64,000 nt of DNA from Microvirga ossetica (GCF_002741015.1 NZ_CP016617.1:992001-1056000); one strand, 5' to 3'; shown: positions 8,780 to 17,288, numbered from the stretch's first letter. The notes: generated by a model not told the origin, from the letters alone. Translations and numbers: made by a program.

Positions 8780-10006
8780 TCACACGGTCCCCACGCGTGC
8801 GTTATCAGGCTCTCTCTTGCGCTCGGTGAAGAGCGCGAGCACGACCGTGAGAACCATGAAAAGTGCGGAGATGCTGAACACCCATCGCGGCAGGCTCTGA
8901 TCCATAAGCCAGCCGAACAGCAGAGGGCTCAGTATGCCGCTGAAATTGAATCCAGTCGAGACGATGCCGAAGGCGCGCCCTGCCGCGCCCTCTGGCGCGG
9001 CACTGCGGACAAGCATGTCGCGCGATGGCGCGATCATCCCGCCAAGAAAGCCCGCGGTGGCCATGGTCATCGTGAGCAGCGCAGGCGGCAGCGTGACCAA
9101 TGCAATCATCAGTAAAACTGCGGCATTGATGCCTAAGCAAATTGCAGCGACTTGGGAATGTCGATCCGTGCGATCGGCTAGGAACCCGCCGGCGAGCACG
9201 CCTAGTGCGCTTGCCACGAGATAAGCAGTCAGCGCGACATTAGCCGTAGAGAACGAGGCGCTAAAGCCATTCATCAGCGCCACGACGCCGAAATTGCTGA
9301 TACCAGAGGTGGAGAGGCCGAGCAGCATGAAGAAGATGGTCAGCAAGATGAGCGTCGGCGTGATGATGGACCGCTGTGATGCGTGGCCGCTTGCATCCTT
9401 CCGGCGATTTTCCCCCGCCTCCGGAACATCGAATGCCAGCAGCAAGACCGCCACGAGCGGCCCGGTCGCACCGCACACCATCAGCGCGGTGATGCCGCCG
9501 AGCGATGTCATCAACGCCGCAACGATCATGGGCGCCATCGCACCGCCGAGATAGCCGGCAAAGGTGTGGATCGAAAAGGCGCGGCCCATCCGTGCCTCAT
9601 CCATATGGGCGGCGAGAATTGCGTAGTCCGCGGGGTGATAGACGCTGTTGGCCAGTCCAAGCAGAACTGCGCTTGCGATCAGGACGGGGTAGCTCAGATG
9701 CAAGCCGAGGAGGCCCAGCGAAGCCCCGCCAAGGCAAAGCCCGATCAGGAGAATCTTACGCGCACCAAAGTGATCGACGAGATAGCCCGTTGGCGCCTGG
9801 GTGAGCGCCGAGACGACTGCGAACACTGTCAGCACAAAGCCGAGTTCAATATAGTCGATGTTGAGAGCCGTCTTGAGAAACGGAAAAAGCATCGGCAGCA
9901 CAAGCATATGAAAGTGACTGACCCAATGGGCCGCCGAGATCAGCGCGAGGGTGCGCAGCCTGGTATCGCGCTTGGTTCGCCGAGATGGGGCGACAACATC
10001 GACCAT
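8780..10006 (-). CDS. MFS transporter, fosmidomycin-resistance-like
   Basis: A 408-residue, 12-helix major facilitator. The first helix region (ALISAAHWVSHFHMLVLPML), the DHFGARK loop between helices 2 and 3 (motif A position) and the NSVYHPADYAIL segment match the Fsr-like branch. A second half with its own DRTDRHSQ loop follows. It probably exports or imports a small organic compound; the substrate is unknown. It stands alone with about 400 bp of non-coding DNA before it. Confidence 0.85.
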   Translation of the reverse strand: MVDVVAPSRRTKRDTRLRTLALISAAHWVSHFHMLVLPMLFPFLKTALNIDYIELGFVLTVFAVVSALTQAPTGYLVDHFGARKILLIGLCLGGASLGLLGLHLSYPVLIASAVLLGLANSVYHPADYAILAAHMDEARMGRAFSIHTFAGYLGGAMAPMIVAALMTSLGGITALMVCGATGPLVAVLLLAFDVPEAGENRRKDASGHASQRSIITPTLILLTIFFMLLGLSTSGISNFGVVALMNGFSASFSTANVALTAYLVASALGVLAGGFLADRTDRHSQVAAICLGINAAVLLMIALVTLPPALLTMTMATAGFLGGMIAPSRDMLVRSAAPEGAAGRAFGIVSTGFNFSGILSPLLFGWLMDQSLPRWVFSISALFMVLTVVLALFTERKREPDNARVGTV

Positions 10007-10409
10007 TGAAGAGGCTCCGGTTACCTTTCAGGTGTTAGGCATTGGGGGATGGTCATAGGGCGTCAGGCAGAAAGCTGTTGGCCTTAACGTCTTCGTCCAC
10101 CCTCAGTCGATCTCGACTTGCATGTGAAAGTTAGCAGGGCTTAAAGCAGCAATTTGGTATTTTGGCCATCTGGCACGCGATCCTTAAGCACTTCCCGGCT
10201 CGCGCAGTATTCCACCATGACATCGGCGATCATGCCGAGAGAAGCAAAAGTGGGCAGGCGACCGTTCGCTGCCCTCAGAAAAGTGTCGTAGTACACATCG
10301 TGGCAGCTCCATTGCCGGTGCCGTGGGAGGCCAAACTAAAGTCGCAGTGCTTGAGCGTGAGCCTTTCGCCAAAAGGCCGTCACCAGCCGGATGGGCCGAA
10401 AAGAAAAAG
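10007..10409. other. intergenic stretch upstream of the MFS gene
   Basis: No convincing gene. It should contain the MFS promoter (minus strand), but no clear boxes were recognised. Confidence 0.3.
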
Positions 10410-10428
10410 GCCGGGCACGAGGCCCGGC
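10410..10428 (-). terminator. intrinsic terminator (minus strand)
   Basis: A perfect 7-bp G/C stem with a 5-nt loop, followed on the minus strand by CCTTTTTCTTTT. Orientation is fixed by the T-tract. Confidence 0.6.
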
Positions 10429-10600
10429 GAAAGTTAAGGTCCGACAAAAGTCAAAACCTTCCAGAGGGAACGGCCGATACGGCAGCGCCGGGAGGAAGAA
10501 AGCGATGCCGCAGGAATTCAGCCACTGCTGATATCGGCGGCATCGCGCCTCTTTGCAACGCAAAGCGCCTCATAAAAGGGCTGCGCTCAGAGCATGGCTT
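10410..10600 (-). ncRNA. candidate small RNA with its own terminator
   Basis: On the minus strand a GC-rich hairpin (GCCGGGC arms at 10410-10416 and 10422-10428) is followed by CTTTTTCTTTT, a proper intrinsic terminator. No minus-strand protein gene lies within reach upstream of it. About 75-135 bp upstream there is a second inverted repeat (CGATGCCGC at 10503-10511 paired with GCGGCATCG about 27 bp away). Together these suggest a structured transcript of roughly 150-200 nt. The 5' end is arbitrary and no Rfam family was recognised. Confidence 0.3.
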
Positions 10601-11117
10601 CGTAATGTGCCTTTAATGCTTTGTTTTGGCACGACATCGCTGATCCACCGTCTCGGGTTGATAGATAAGGCGTAATCGACGCTTGCTGCGCGATGTCACT
10701 TCCAAGGACTTAGTTCAATCCCTGATGCTCCCTCCTAAGGCAGTTGAGCACAGAGAACGACAGCGGCAATCGCGGCCGATGCGGCGGTGGCCGTCAGCCA
10801 GAGGTCGACAGTCCGCGGCCGCTGATCGACAAGTCGCTTCATCAAGACAGCGCTCAAGGATGGGGTTTCAAGGCAATGCGCCGCTAACTGGGACATACCG
10901 CGCCTCCGTCAACCCTATCCTGCGATGAGTGTCCAATTGTCGCTGACGCGCCGATCCGAGCCGTGGACATTAGCGTTTTCTTATCCCAGACCCGCAATGC
11001 AGTTGCAGGGGATTTGGGAGGGGCTTCGATCCCATGACGGATGGAGCTGAGAGAATAAGCCGGAGCTGGTCCAGGCGAGCGTCGTTGGTGTTCGAGATCA
11101 ACGAGGCCGGGCAAAGA
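10601..11117. other. intergenic stretch, no gene recognised
   Basis: About 500 bp. Open frames are short, Arg/Ser-rich and without ribosome binding sites. Nothing further is seen. Confidence 0.3.
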
Positions 11118-11147
11118 GAAGCGCCCCGTGCATGGCAGAGGCGCTTC
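11118..11147 (-). terminator. terminator-like hairpin downstream of the 39-aa gene
   Basis: Arms GAAGCGCC (11118-11125) and GGCGCTTC (11140-11147) form an 8-bp stem. On the minus strand it is followed by TCTCTTTG, a weak T-rich tail. It lies about 115 bp beyond the stop of the small minus-strand gene at 11262. Confidence 0.35.
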
Positions 11148-11261
11148 CCTTCCAGGGAGGATATCGGCCCCCCAGCCGTTCCTTCAAGGACAGGGACAGA
11201 ATGCCTGATCTCAATCGCCTTGGCTGTATCGGATTGAGCACAGGCACCGAGAGATCCGCCC

Positions 11262-11381
11262 TCAAAGCCCGGCCAGCAGCAGGCTCAGGCCGATCAGGGC
11301 GGCAAAGGAGACGACAAACCGCACGGCGGCTTGGGTGAATGTCGGGGCAGAGACAGGCGCTGCAACCTCTGTCGACGGCAT
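11262..11381 (-). CDS. small membrane protein (39 aa)
   Basis: ATG at 11381 opens a 39-residue frame: a short polar N-terminus (PSTEVAAPVSAPTFTQAAVR) followed by one hydrophobic helix (FVVSFAALIGLSLLLAGL) reaching the C-terminus. The layout fits tail-anchored micro-proteins. There is no strong ribosome binding site, and longer frames overlapping it are Arg/Pro-rich and unconvincing. Confidence 0.4.
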   Translation of the reverse strand: MPSTEVAAPVSAPTFTQAAVRFVVSFAALIGLSLLLAGL

Positions 11382-11608
11382 AATGAACACTTTCGGGGAA
11401 TTCAGCGAGTTCTGGAAAATGGGCGGAAGCGGCGATCAAATCCTGTCGCCCGGCCCACGCTATGTGTTCGATTTCCGCGCCGATGTCTGTAGCCGGCAGG
11501 CCACGCGGCCGGTCTTGATGCGCCTGATCCGGGACCACCGAAAGCAGCATTGCCGAACGCTCAGGATGGCCTAGATCCCAGGGTGTGCTTCACTCCCTTG
11601 GCACACCA

Positions 11609-11650
11609 GCGCCCCGGTCGCGGTTTCAGACAGCGCCTCGGCCGGGGCGC
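11609..11650. repeat. hairpin repeat, copy 2
   Basis: Arms GCGCCCCGG (11609-11617) and CCGGGGCGC (11642-11650) are exact inverted copies. The loop contains TTTCAGACAGCGCC, nearly identical to the loop of the hairpin at 3980-4024. It overlaps the 3' end of the frameshifted gene at 11626-11936. Confidence 0.45.
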
Positions 11651-11936
11651 TTCTCCCTCACACCCCCTGAGGCGGTGTGGCGGTTGTTGGTCTTCACCGG
11701 CGGATGGCCGAGACAGGCACACGGTTCCTCCAGCGATGGGAGCTGTGCTCAATGTCCCGGAAGGGCGAAGGCCGCTCGTGTCGCGGCAGATCCTCGAGCA
11801 GCTCGGCGGTCCAGGTGTAGGGCTGGCGCAAGCCGCTCCTGGCCACGATGGTGTCGGCGAGATAGAGGTCATAGACGCCGGTCGCGAATTGCATCAGCTG
11901 ACTTTGGGTCCGAAGAGGCCGGCGGCGCGACCGCAT
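11626..11936 (-). pseudogene. frameshifted paralogue of the 17016-17288 protein
   Basis: The frame QFATGVYDLYL, then YTWTAELLEDLPRHERPSPF and RDIEHS, matches the intact gene at 17016-17288 (QLAPGAYDLLL, then IWTAELLEDLPVGKRPAPFK and EIEHS). After EHS the similarity moves to another frame (SLEEPCACLGHPPVK against TLEGVCEWLGDPVVK), which ends at 11626. One missing C near 11745 explains this. Confidence 0.55.
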
Positions 11937-12076
11937 GACGGATCATGTGAAACCAGGTGCATGAAACGCATGGGCCTTAATGCAGCGGGAACTCATGCAC
12001 TCAGCGCGGAGGTGCCCCGCAGAACGCTTGAAGATGAGTTCACCAAACATTCAGCGCCATCGCCGAGTTCTACAGT

Positions 12077-13114
12077 TTGACAGTGTGCGTGATGCCCCAC
12101 GCCCTCGCTGAGATCGTCCAAGCACCCATGAGCCCTCCTCCGTCTGTCTCGACCGCAATGGACAGTCCACCCCTTGCCGAAAAGATCTCGGTGATACCAA
12201 CCACAAGGGGTGGCGCTCCTGCCAAGGATGCAACCCTCGGCGCCATTGGTCTCGCCGTCCTGGCGACCGTCTTCTTCTCGATGGGCGATGTCGTCGCGAA
12301 GGTACTGACGGGCACGCTGCCCGCCATCGAGGTCGCCTGGCTGCGCTACATCGTCTTCTGCCTAGTGGTCGTTCCGACAGCCTTCGGCGCACGCGGCCTG
12401 CAAGCAATGCGCACCCGGGATCTGCGTCTCCAGATTATCCGGGCGCTGGCGGGTGCTGGCTCGACCGTCCTGTTCTTTCTCGGGCTGAGATATCTGCCAG
12501 TCGCCGAAGCGACAGCAATCTTGTTCATCTCGCCGATCTTCATTACTGCCCTCTCGATTCCGCTGCTCGGGGAGACGGTGGGCATCCGGCGCTGGGCGGC
12601 AGCAGTGGCGGGCTTCTTAGGTGTGATGCTCGTTGTCCAGCCTGGCGGCTCGGCCTTTCAAGTGGCCGCCCTCCTTCCAATCTGTGCGGCACTCGGCGGG
12701 GCTGTCACCGCCATCACCACGCGGCAGTTGAGTTCCGAAGGGCCAGAGACGACCTTGGCATGGACGGCTGTCGTCAGGCTGGTCACTCTGACCGTCTTCG
12801 TGCCCTTCAACTGGCACATGCCCACTACGGGGGAGATTGGGTTGGCTGTTCTCATGGGCGCGTTCTCAACGGTGGGCCATTGGCTCACGATCCTGGCCTA
12901 CCGCAAGGCCGCAGCGTCCACCATCGCCCCGTTCACCTACATTCAGCTCATGTTCGCCGGTCTGCTTGGCTTTGCCGTCTTCGGCACGATCCCAGGGGCG
13001 ATGACCCTTGTTGGCGGGCTTATCATTGCGGCTAGCGGTCTCTACACAGCCCACCGTGAGCACGTCAGGGCAAGGGAGGCGAAGCTCACTTCTGCCGGAA
13101 ACTGCCAGCCTTGA
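12077..13114 (+). CDS. EamA/DMT family transporter
   Basis: A 345-residue product with ten predicted membrane helices in two EamA repeats. Repeat 1 spans roughly residues 55-185 (FFSMGDVVAKVLTG, ALAGAGSTVLFFLGLRYLPVAEAT), repeat 2 roughly 195-325 (WLTILAYRKAAASTIAPFTYIQLMFA). Members export metabolites or drugs; the substrate cannot be told. The N-terminal 50 residues are polar, and the real start may be an internal ATG 17 or 27 codons in. It is followed directly by an IS5-type remnant. Confidence 0.85.
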   Translation: MTVCVMPHALAEIVQAPMSPPPSVSTAMDSPPLAEKISVIPTTRGGAPAKDATLGAIGLAVLATVFFSMGDVVAKVLTGTLPAIEVAWLRYIVFCLVVVPTAFGARGLQAMRTRDLRLQIIRALAGAGSTVLFFLGLRYLPVAEATAILFISPIFITALSIPLLGETVGIRRWAAAVAGFLGVMLVVQPGGSAFQVAALLPICAALGGAVTAITTRQLSSEGPETTLAWTAVVRLVTLTVFVPFNWHMPTTGEIGLAVLMGAFSTVGHWLTILAYRKAAASTIAPFTYIQLMFAGLLGFAVFGTIPGAMTLVGGLIIAASGLYTAHREHVRAREAKLTSAGNCQP

Positions 13115-13123
13115 ATTCTGGTG

Positions 13124-13450
13124 GTAAGTGGTCAGCCCTGAACAATGCCGTTTGATCAGGCGGCGATTGGATTCCAAGGTTCGCGGGCAAGATCCGATTG
13201 CGCGGCTGAACCCAGCAGGGTGCCCTGGGTCAAGCGACAAAAAGCCTGAGACAGTTCAGGATCATTCTGAGATTGTGCCTGACCGCTCCGAACAGGTGAT
13301 TGCGTCCCCGTCGCCCGTCCGCCTTCATGTGCCTGATCATCGGCTCGATCGCGGACCGGCGTCGCAGTTCCCGCTTGATGGTCGGCGTCAGCCCTCGCCG
13401 CTGCCGGGTGATGAACACCCGATCCGTCCTGGTATGAGCGGCCGGCTCTA
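13124..13450 (-). mobile_element. IS5-type remnant, C-terminal part only
   Basis: On the minus strand RVFITRQRRGLTPTIKRELR and RRSAIEPMIRHMKADGRRGR are nearly identical to the transposase part at 240-345. The end sequence TTCAGGGCTGAC matches the element end at 546-556. Only about 330 bp remain and the transposase N-terminal two-thirds are missing, so it is dead. Confidence 0.75.
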
Positions 13451-13593
13451 ATCATTGAGCGACAGGCCCACACGTCCTGGAATTTGCCGCATCGAGGATC
13501 GCTTGGCTATGGCCGCAACGACACATTGGCGTGGAACTCTGAAGGGTTTCCGGGCTTGGAAGGCACGTCGTTGTCACTGAGCCGCCGATCGCC

Positions 13594-13818
13594 ATGCCGG
13601 AGCCCCAGATTCCTGAACCCTCGCCCCGGGATCGAACGACCCTTGTCAAGCTGCGGGCCCGGCAATGCCGCTTCGTCGTCGGGGACGATGACACGTAGGC
13701 GATCTTCTGTGGGGCGCAGACGCGACAGGGGTCGAACTGGTGCCCCTGGCACCGGCGGCTGGTCCATGCGGGGGCGACAGGCCCGGCTGGCAAGGAGCAG
13801 AAGCCACCAAGCGGCTGA
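13594..13818 (+). pseudogene. GcrA C-terminal-domain paralogue with in-frame TAG
   Basis: ATG at 13594 opens PEPQIPEPSPRDRTTLVKLR, then ARQCRFVVGDDDT, then TAG (13696-13698, codon 35). In the same frame it continues AIFCGAQTRQGSNWCPWHRR, LVHAGATG, to TGA at 13816. It is about 70 percent identical to the intact protein at 7746-7961. The stop removes the F-C-G and C-x-x-H half of the domain, so the copy is probably dead. Confidence 0.55.
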
Positions 13819-13826
13819 TGTGATCC

Positions 13827-14149
13827 TTAATCCCTCTGAGAGACAGCTAGCGGCCCTTCCTCGACCAGACGGGCGAACGCGGACCACGTCGTGCCGGTCG
13901 CATCGAAGCTCTTCTGAATTGTCTCGACATTCGGCCAGCGCTGCCGGCCGCGCGTATGGACCCGCTTCGACCGGTTGAACGCAGTCGCATCCATGCCGGC
14001 GGTTTGGCCAAGCCAGAGGGGCTAAATCGGGCCCTCCAGACAATGGTATCGATGGCGTTCCAAACCTTCTGATGGCTGTCCACAGCTTCACTCCATCCTG
14101 CCGTCGATGTCGAAGCCGTCGAACCTGTCTTCGAGGGCTCAGGCGGCAA
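13827..14149 (-). pseudogene. XRE/LexA-like helix-turn-helix repressor fragment, frameshifted
   Basis: The minus-strand frame VWNAIDTIVWRARFSPSGLA continues, after a one-base deletion near 14015, in another frame as AGMDATAFNRSKRV, then RQRWPNVETIQKSFDATGTT and FARLVEEG, to a TAA at 13827. This is the usual N-terminal DNA-binding half of alphaproteobacterial LexA/S24-type repressors. No peptidase half follows, so it is a truncated and frameshifted relic, or a small repressor with a sequence error. Confidence 0.5.
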
Positions 14150-14334
14150 TTTCCTTCAGCTCACGGAAGAGGGATCCGAGATAGCCACGCCGCGGTTCAC
14201 GGACGAGGGTTCGTGCTTGGCCTGGGCGACGAGGGCGGCTCGGGGATGCGAGCACGAGGTCTCGCGGGAGTTGGCCGGTGCGACGCTCACTGGTCAGATC
14301 CCCAAAATGCTCTTTGCCTCCACTCGTTTGAGCC

Positions 14335-15012
14335 TCAACGTCCCCGCGGCTGCAACGAACGGGCTAGCTCCCGGATCACGCTGTCCTCAATGGCGAGCCT
14401 GTCGAGCTCCTGTTCCGCCTCGGCATCGAAGCCAGGCTCGGATGGCGCAGGCGCCTGAGCCCGTCGGGTCGAATGCGGCTCGGCCTCCTGATCCCGGTCA
14501 TGCAAGGCGTCGAGCAGGCTGTGGAGGGCTGCATTCGTGACCTCGACCTCCGGCACAGCTGGGCGACCGTCGAGGGCGATGGCGCGGAGCCGGAAGCTCG
14601 GATCAGCTGTGATCTCGGGTCCGAAAAAGGCCGGCGGCTGGAACGCTCGGGCGGCCTTGTCGTGCTTGAACGCCATGCTGATCAGATCGAGCGATCCAGG
14701 AGTAAGGAAGCGCTGGATGGTGGCGGTGTGAGAGTCGACCGTCAGGCTGATGCTCAGATAGGCGATTTGCCCGGCGGTCAGCTCGAGCAGCGCCTCGGCC
14801 TGCGCCCGGGATATCTCGGCAGCGTCCTCAACCGGCCCCTTGGCGCCATGAGAGGCTAGAACAAGGTGGCCGGCATCACCCGATACCTGCACGTGCGTGC
14901 TCTGGTCATGATCTTCGGGGAAATAGCCCTGCTGCACGCGCTGCCCTGCCCTCTCCTTCTCGATCAGCCGAGCCAAGCCAGAGGCTAGCAGAAAGACACG
15001 GGTGATGCTCAT
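14335..15012 (-). CDS. CYTH-like domain protein
   Basis: A 225-residue product whose first 155 residues resemble the CYTH (triphosphate tunnel) fold: RVQQGYFPEDHDQSTHVQVS, GDAGHLVLASHGAKGPVEDA, then EISRAQAEALLEL. The hallmark ExExK start is replaced by SITRVF, and several charged tunnel residues are absent, so triphosphatase activity is doubtful. The C-terminal 70 residues are charged and probably helical. It lies downstream of two other minus-strand genes (15142-15946), possibly one operon. Fold assignment is by pattern only. Confidence 0.5.
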   Translation of the reverse strand: MSITRVFLLASGLARLIEKERAGQRVQQGYFPEDHDQSTHVQVSGDAGHLVLASHGAKGPVEDAAEISRAQAEALLELTAGQIAYLSISLTVDSHTATIQRFLTPGSLDLISMAFKHDKAARAFQPPAFFGPEITADPSFRLRAIALDGRPAVPEVEVTNAALHSLLDALHDRDQEAEPHSTRRAQAPAPSEPGFDAEAEQELDRLAIEDSVIRELARSLQPRGR

Positions 15013-15141
15013 GGGTATCAGCCTTCCAGTACGGGGCAGCGGGAGGCGCAGCGGCGGTCAGAGCATGGCTTGAGAACAGAACGCAAAGGCTCTTCGCCGA
15101 TGTCTGCGCCAACCACGGGCCGAGGACGAGGTTCCATCGCC

Positions 15142-15369
15142 TTACCGCCTGTCCGCGATTCGGCGCTTGATCAGCTTGTGCGCCTCCGCGATCAGGGTCT
15201 CGCGATCGGTCGCAAGCAGGATCGTCGGTCGTTGGCCTTGGCGTGCGATGAAGGAAACCCAGCCGGTCTGCGTCGGCTCGAACCGGATCCGGTGGTCCTG
15301 GAACTGCATCTCCTCGGTCAGGCCAGGATTGGAAAGGGCCTGAGACGCCAGCTCGTGTTGCGACGTCAT
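15142..15369 (-). CDS. small hypothetical protein (75 aa)
   Basis: Reads TSQHELASQALSNPGLTEEM, then QFQDHRIRFEPTQTGWVSFI, then LLATDRETLIAEAHKLIKRR. Composition is natural, with a beta-rich middle and helical end. Its ATG overlaps the expected TGA of the upstream gene as ATGA, a sign of translational coupling. About 130 bp separate it from the CYTH-like gene. No family recognised. Confidence 0.55.
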   Translation of the reverse strand: MTSQHELASQALSNPGLTEEMQFQDHRIRFEPTQTGWVSFIARQGQRPTILLATDRETLIAEAHKLIKRRIADRR

Positions 15370-15946
15370 CGCTCGAACCTCGCAGTTCGCATGGCTGCCC
15401 TCCCGGACTTCCGATCACGAGCCAGCTGCCAAAGGGCTGGCGCGGGGCAAACGAGACGAGATCCGGGAGATAGCCCTCCTTCACCAGCGCCAGCGGCGGT
15501 CCGGAGCCGCTGCGGATCAGGGCGACCTGCTTTAGGATGATTTCAGGCTGTGGCTGGATGGACGCAGCGAGGATTCGACGGCTGGGGCGCAATGGTGCAA
15601 TCACGGTCCCGAAAGGAGTCTCTGTCTCCGTCAGGGTTTCGTTCATTGCCACTGTCAGGCGTTGGGGGACGAACCAGTTCTCGGCCGTTGCGAGCGGCAG
15701 CGTGCCCTGCATTAGCCGAACCTGCCGGTAGTGAATGGTTTCGTCGGGATCGAGGTCGAGAGCCGGCAGAACATCGTCATGGACTATAGCAGGCGAGAAG
15801 CGCTGACGGACATCGACGGTGATCGGCCCGTCCGAGAGGCCATGCTCCTCACACCAAGCCAAGAGCGATTGCGTCGCCGTTGCACCCGCGATCAGGCGGG
15901 TGCTGAGAGCCCAAATGAGCGCTTCCGTGCCTGATGGTACCGTCAT
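15366..15946 (-). CDS. chorismate-lyase-like fold protein, 3' end frameshifted
   Basis: The first about 185 residues look like the UbiC/UTRA (chorismate lyase) superfamily: TIHYRQVRLMQGTLPLATAE, NWFVPQRLTVAMNETLTETE, TPFGTVIAPL. The frame then runs past the neighbouring gene as Arg/Pro-rich shadow sequence. Shifting frame after about 15400 gives a stop at 15366-15368 that overlaps the next ATG. I therefore infer a one-base indel near the 3' end. Such proteins are found as conserved uncharacterised genes; lyase activity is not implied. Confidence 0.5.
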
Positions 15947-16064
15947 GATGGTCGGTCCCCTTCAACGCAGGCTGTGGCCTGCCGATCGACCACATATGAA
16001 GCCGCCTCCCGCTGCTGCAACACCGGGATGGTGATCGGCGGCCTTTGTATTGAGGGGTGATGGC

Positions 16065-16346
16065 TCACGAGAATTCACGCAGTTCTGGAGCCATGGAAGT
16101 CGCCGTGGCTTGGGACCTCCTCCTGAGGTGGTTTCGCAGCGATGCGAGAACCGCGAACAGTATGGCGCCGCTGCATGCTCCGATGATCAATTCGCCGACA
16201 ACCCGCATGTAGACGTCGTTCGGCACATCATTCGAGACGACGAAATGGATCTGGCGGAGAGCACCTACGGCGATCCCGCTCAACCAGCCATAAACGGCGC
16301 TGGTTGAGCGGCTCCACATCGGCTCTGGCTCAATCGACTGCTTCAT
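16065..16346 (-). CDS. small membrane protein (93 aa)
   Basis: ATG at 16346 overlaps the 3' end of the IHF-like gene by 17 bp, so the two may be co-transcribed. The product has a weakly hydrophobic N-terminal segment (VYGWLSGIAVGALRQI) and a clear membrane helix (VVGELIIGACSGAILFAVLA), followed by a basic tail. Function unknown. Confidence 0.5.
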   Translation of the reverse strand: MKQSIEPEPMWSRSTSAVYGWLSGIAVGALRQIHFVVSNDVPNDVYMRVVGELIIGACSGAILFAVLASLRNHLRRRSQATATSMAPELREFS

Positions 16347-16701
16347 ATTGTGCTTCTGCCGGACCTGCAGCAACCTGAGAGGACGTGCGGCGACGCCGTG
16401 GCGAGGCGTGGTTCAGTTTTGCCTTGAGAATGTGCGAGGCACTGAAGAGAATGACCCGGCGGGGCTCGATCGGGACTACTGCCCCGCTTTTGGGATTACG
16501 CCCCACGCGCTTCGCCTTGTCGCGCAAGGTAAAGGTGCCAAACGAAGACAGTTTGACGTTCTCGCCCTCTTCCAGCGCGATGCAGATCGTTCCGAGAACC
16601 TGACCAACCAGCTCGGCGGCATAGTCTTTCGTGACGATGCCCTTTTGATATACGGCCTCGGCCAAATCGGCGCGGGTCAAGGTCTTGCCTGTCATCGGCA
16701 C
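16330..16701 (-). CDS. IHF-alpha-like / HU family DNA-binding protein
   Basis: A 123-residue product. The first 97 residues follow IhfA closely: KTLTRADLAEAVYQKGIVTK at the start, GENVKLSSFGTFTLRDKAKR, and the DNA-inserting arm VGRNPKSGAVVPIEPRRVIL ending FSASHILKAKLN. It bends DNA as a dimer. A C-terminal extension of about 25 residues (SPRRRRTSSQVAAGPAEA) is not in canonical IhfA. This is likely an accessory paralogue rather than the housekeeping ihfA, which normally sits in a different context. Confidence 0.8.
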   Translation of the reverse strand: MPMTGKTLTRADLAEAVYQKGIVTKDYAAELVGQVLGTICIALEEGENVKLSSFGTFTLRDKAKRVGRNPKSGAVVPIEPRRVILFSASHILKAKLNHASPRRRRTSSQVAAGPAEAQYEAVD

Positions 16702-17015
16702 ATCCCGATCAGGTTGAAAAAGGGGCTGCCGTTACCAGCAGCCCGAGTGTGGGAGGAACGACTTTCCGCAGAGGAACGAGGCCACGGGGCAGTGTGGCTC
16801 GCGCAAGTGACTTAGCATCAAGGCCCGATAATTGAAGACTTGTTGCGCCGATGTAATCGTTTTCGTAATTTTATTTTGCGAGTTACTTGGGGCTTGTGGC
16901 TGCAAGGACACAGGTTGGCAATGGCTGGAACGCATACGCGACGCTGCGGGCGAGGCAGATCTAGCGTTGAGGCCAACTCGCGTAATGATCAGTCAGGCTA
17001 GGAATTGAAGCTCTC
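16702..17015. other. intergenic stretch, probable promoter region of the IHF-like gene
   Basis: About 310 bp without a supported gene. It includes an AT-rich part (16850-16890) just upstream of the IHF-like gene, which is the likely promoter region. Confidence 0.3.
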
Positions 17016-17288
17016 TCAAGCGCTACGAGCGAACGCGCTACGCCCGAAATTTCTTTTCACCACAGGGTCGCCGAGCCATTCGCACACCCCTTCCAGGGTT
17101 GGAAAGCTATGTTCGATCTCTTTGAAGGGGGCGGGACGCTTGCCAACAGGCAGATCTTCGAGCAGTTCGGCCGTCCAGATCGTATCCATGGTCCGGTAGC
17201 CGGATCTGACAACGCTGCCCATCAGTTCGTCGTTCAGGAGGAGGTCATAGGCGCCAGGCGCAAGTTGAATGAGGCTGTAGGTCATCAC
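17016..17288 (-). CDS. conserved hypothetical protein (about 90 aa)
   Basis: Reads TYSLIQLAPGAYDLLLNDEL, then MDTIWTAELLEDLPVGKRPA and PFKEIEHSFPTLEGVCEWLG. The WTAELLEDLP core is repeated in the frameshifted copy at 11626-11936, which supports it as a real gene family. It probably starts at the ATG one codon after the listed GTG. No signal, no membrane helix, no known domain. Confidence 0.65.
   Translation of the reverse strand: MMTYSLIQLAPGAYDLLLNDELMGSVVRSGYRTMDTIWTAELLEDLPVGKRPAPFKEIEHSFPTLEGVCEWLGDPVVKRNFGRSAFARSA

Noticed and set aside
14906..15365. Long open extension of the chorismate-lyase-like gene to 14906 (346 residues in total).
   Set aside because: After about 15400 the frame is Arg/Pro-rich and runs antiphase through the well-formed 75-aa gene and into the CYTH-like gene; a frameshift and overlap stop at 15366 explain it better.
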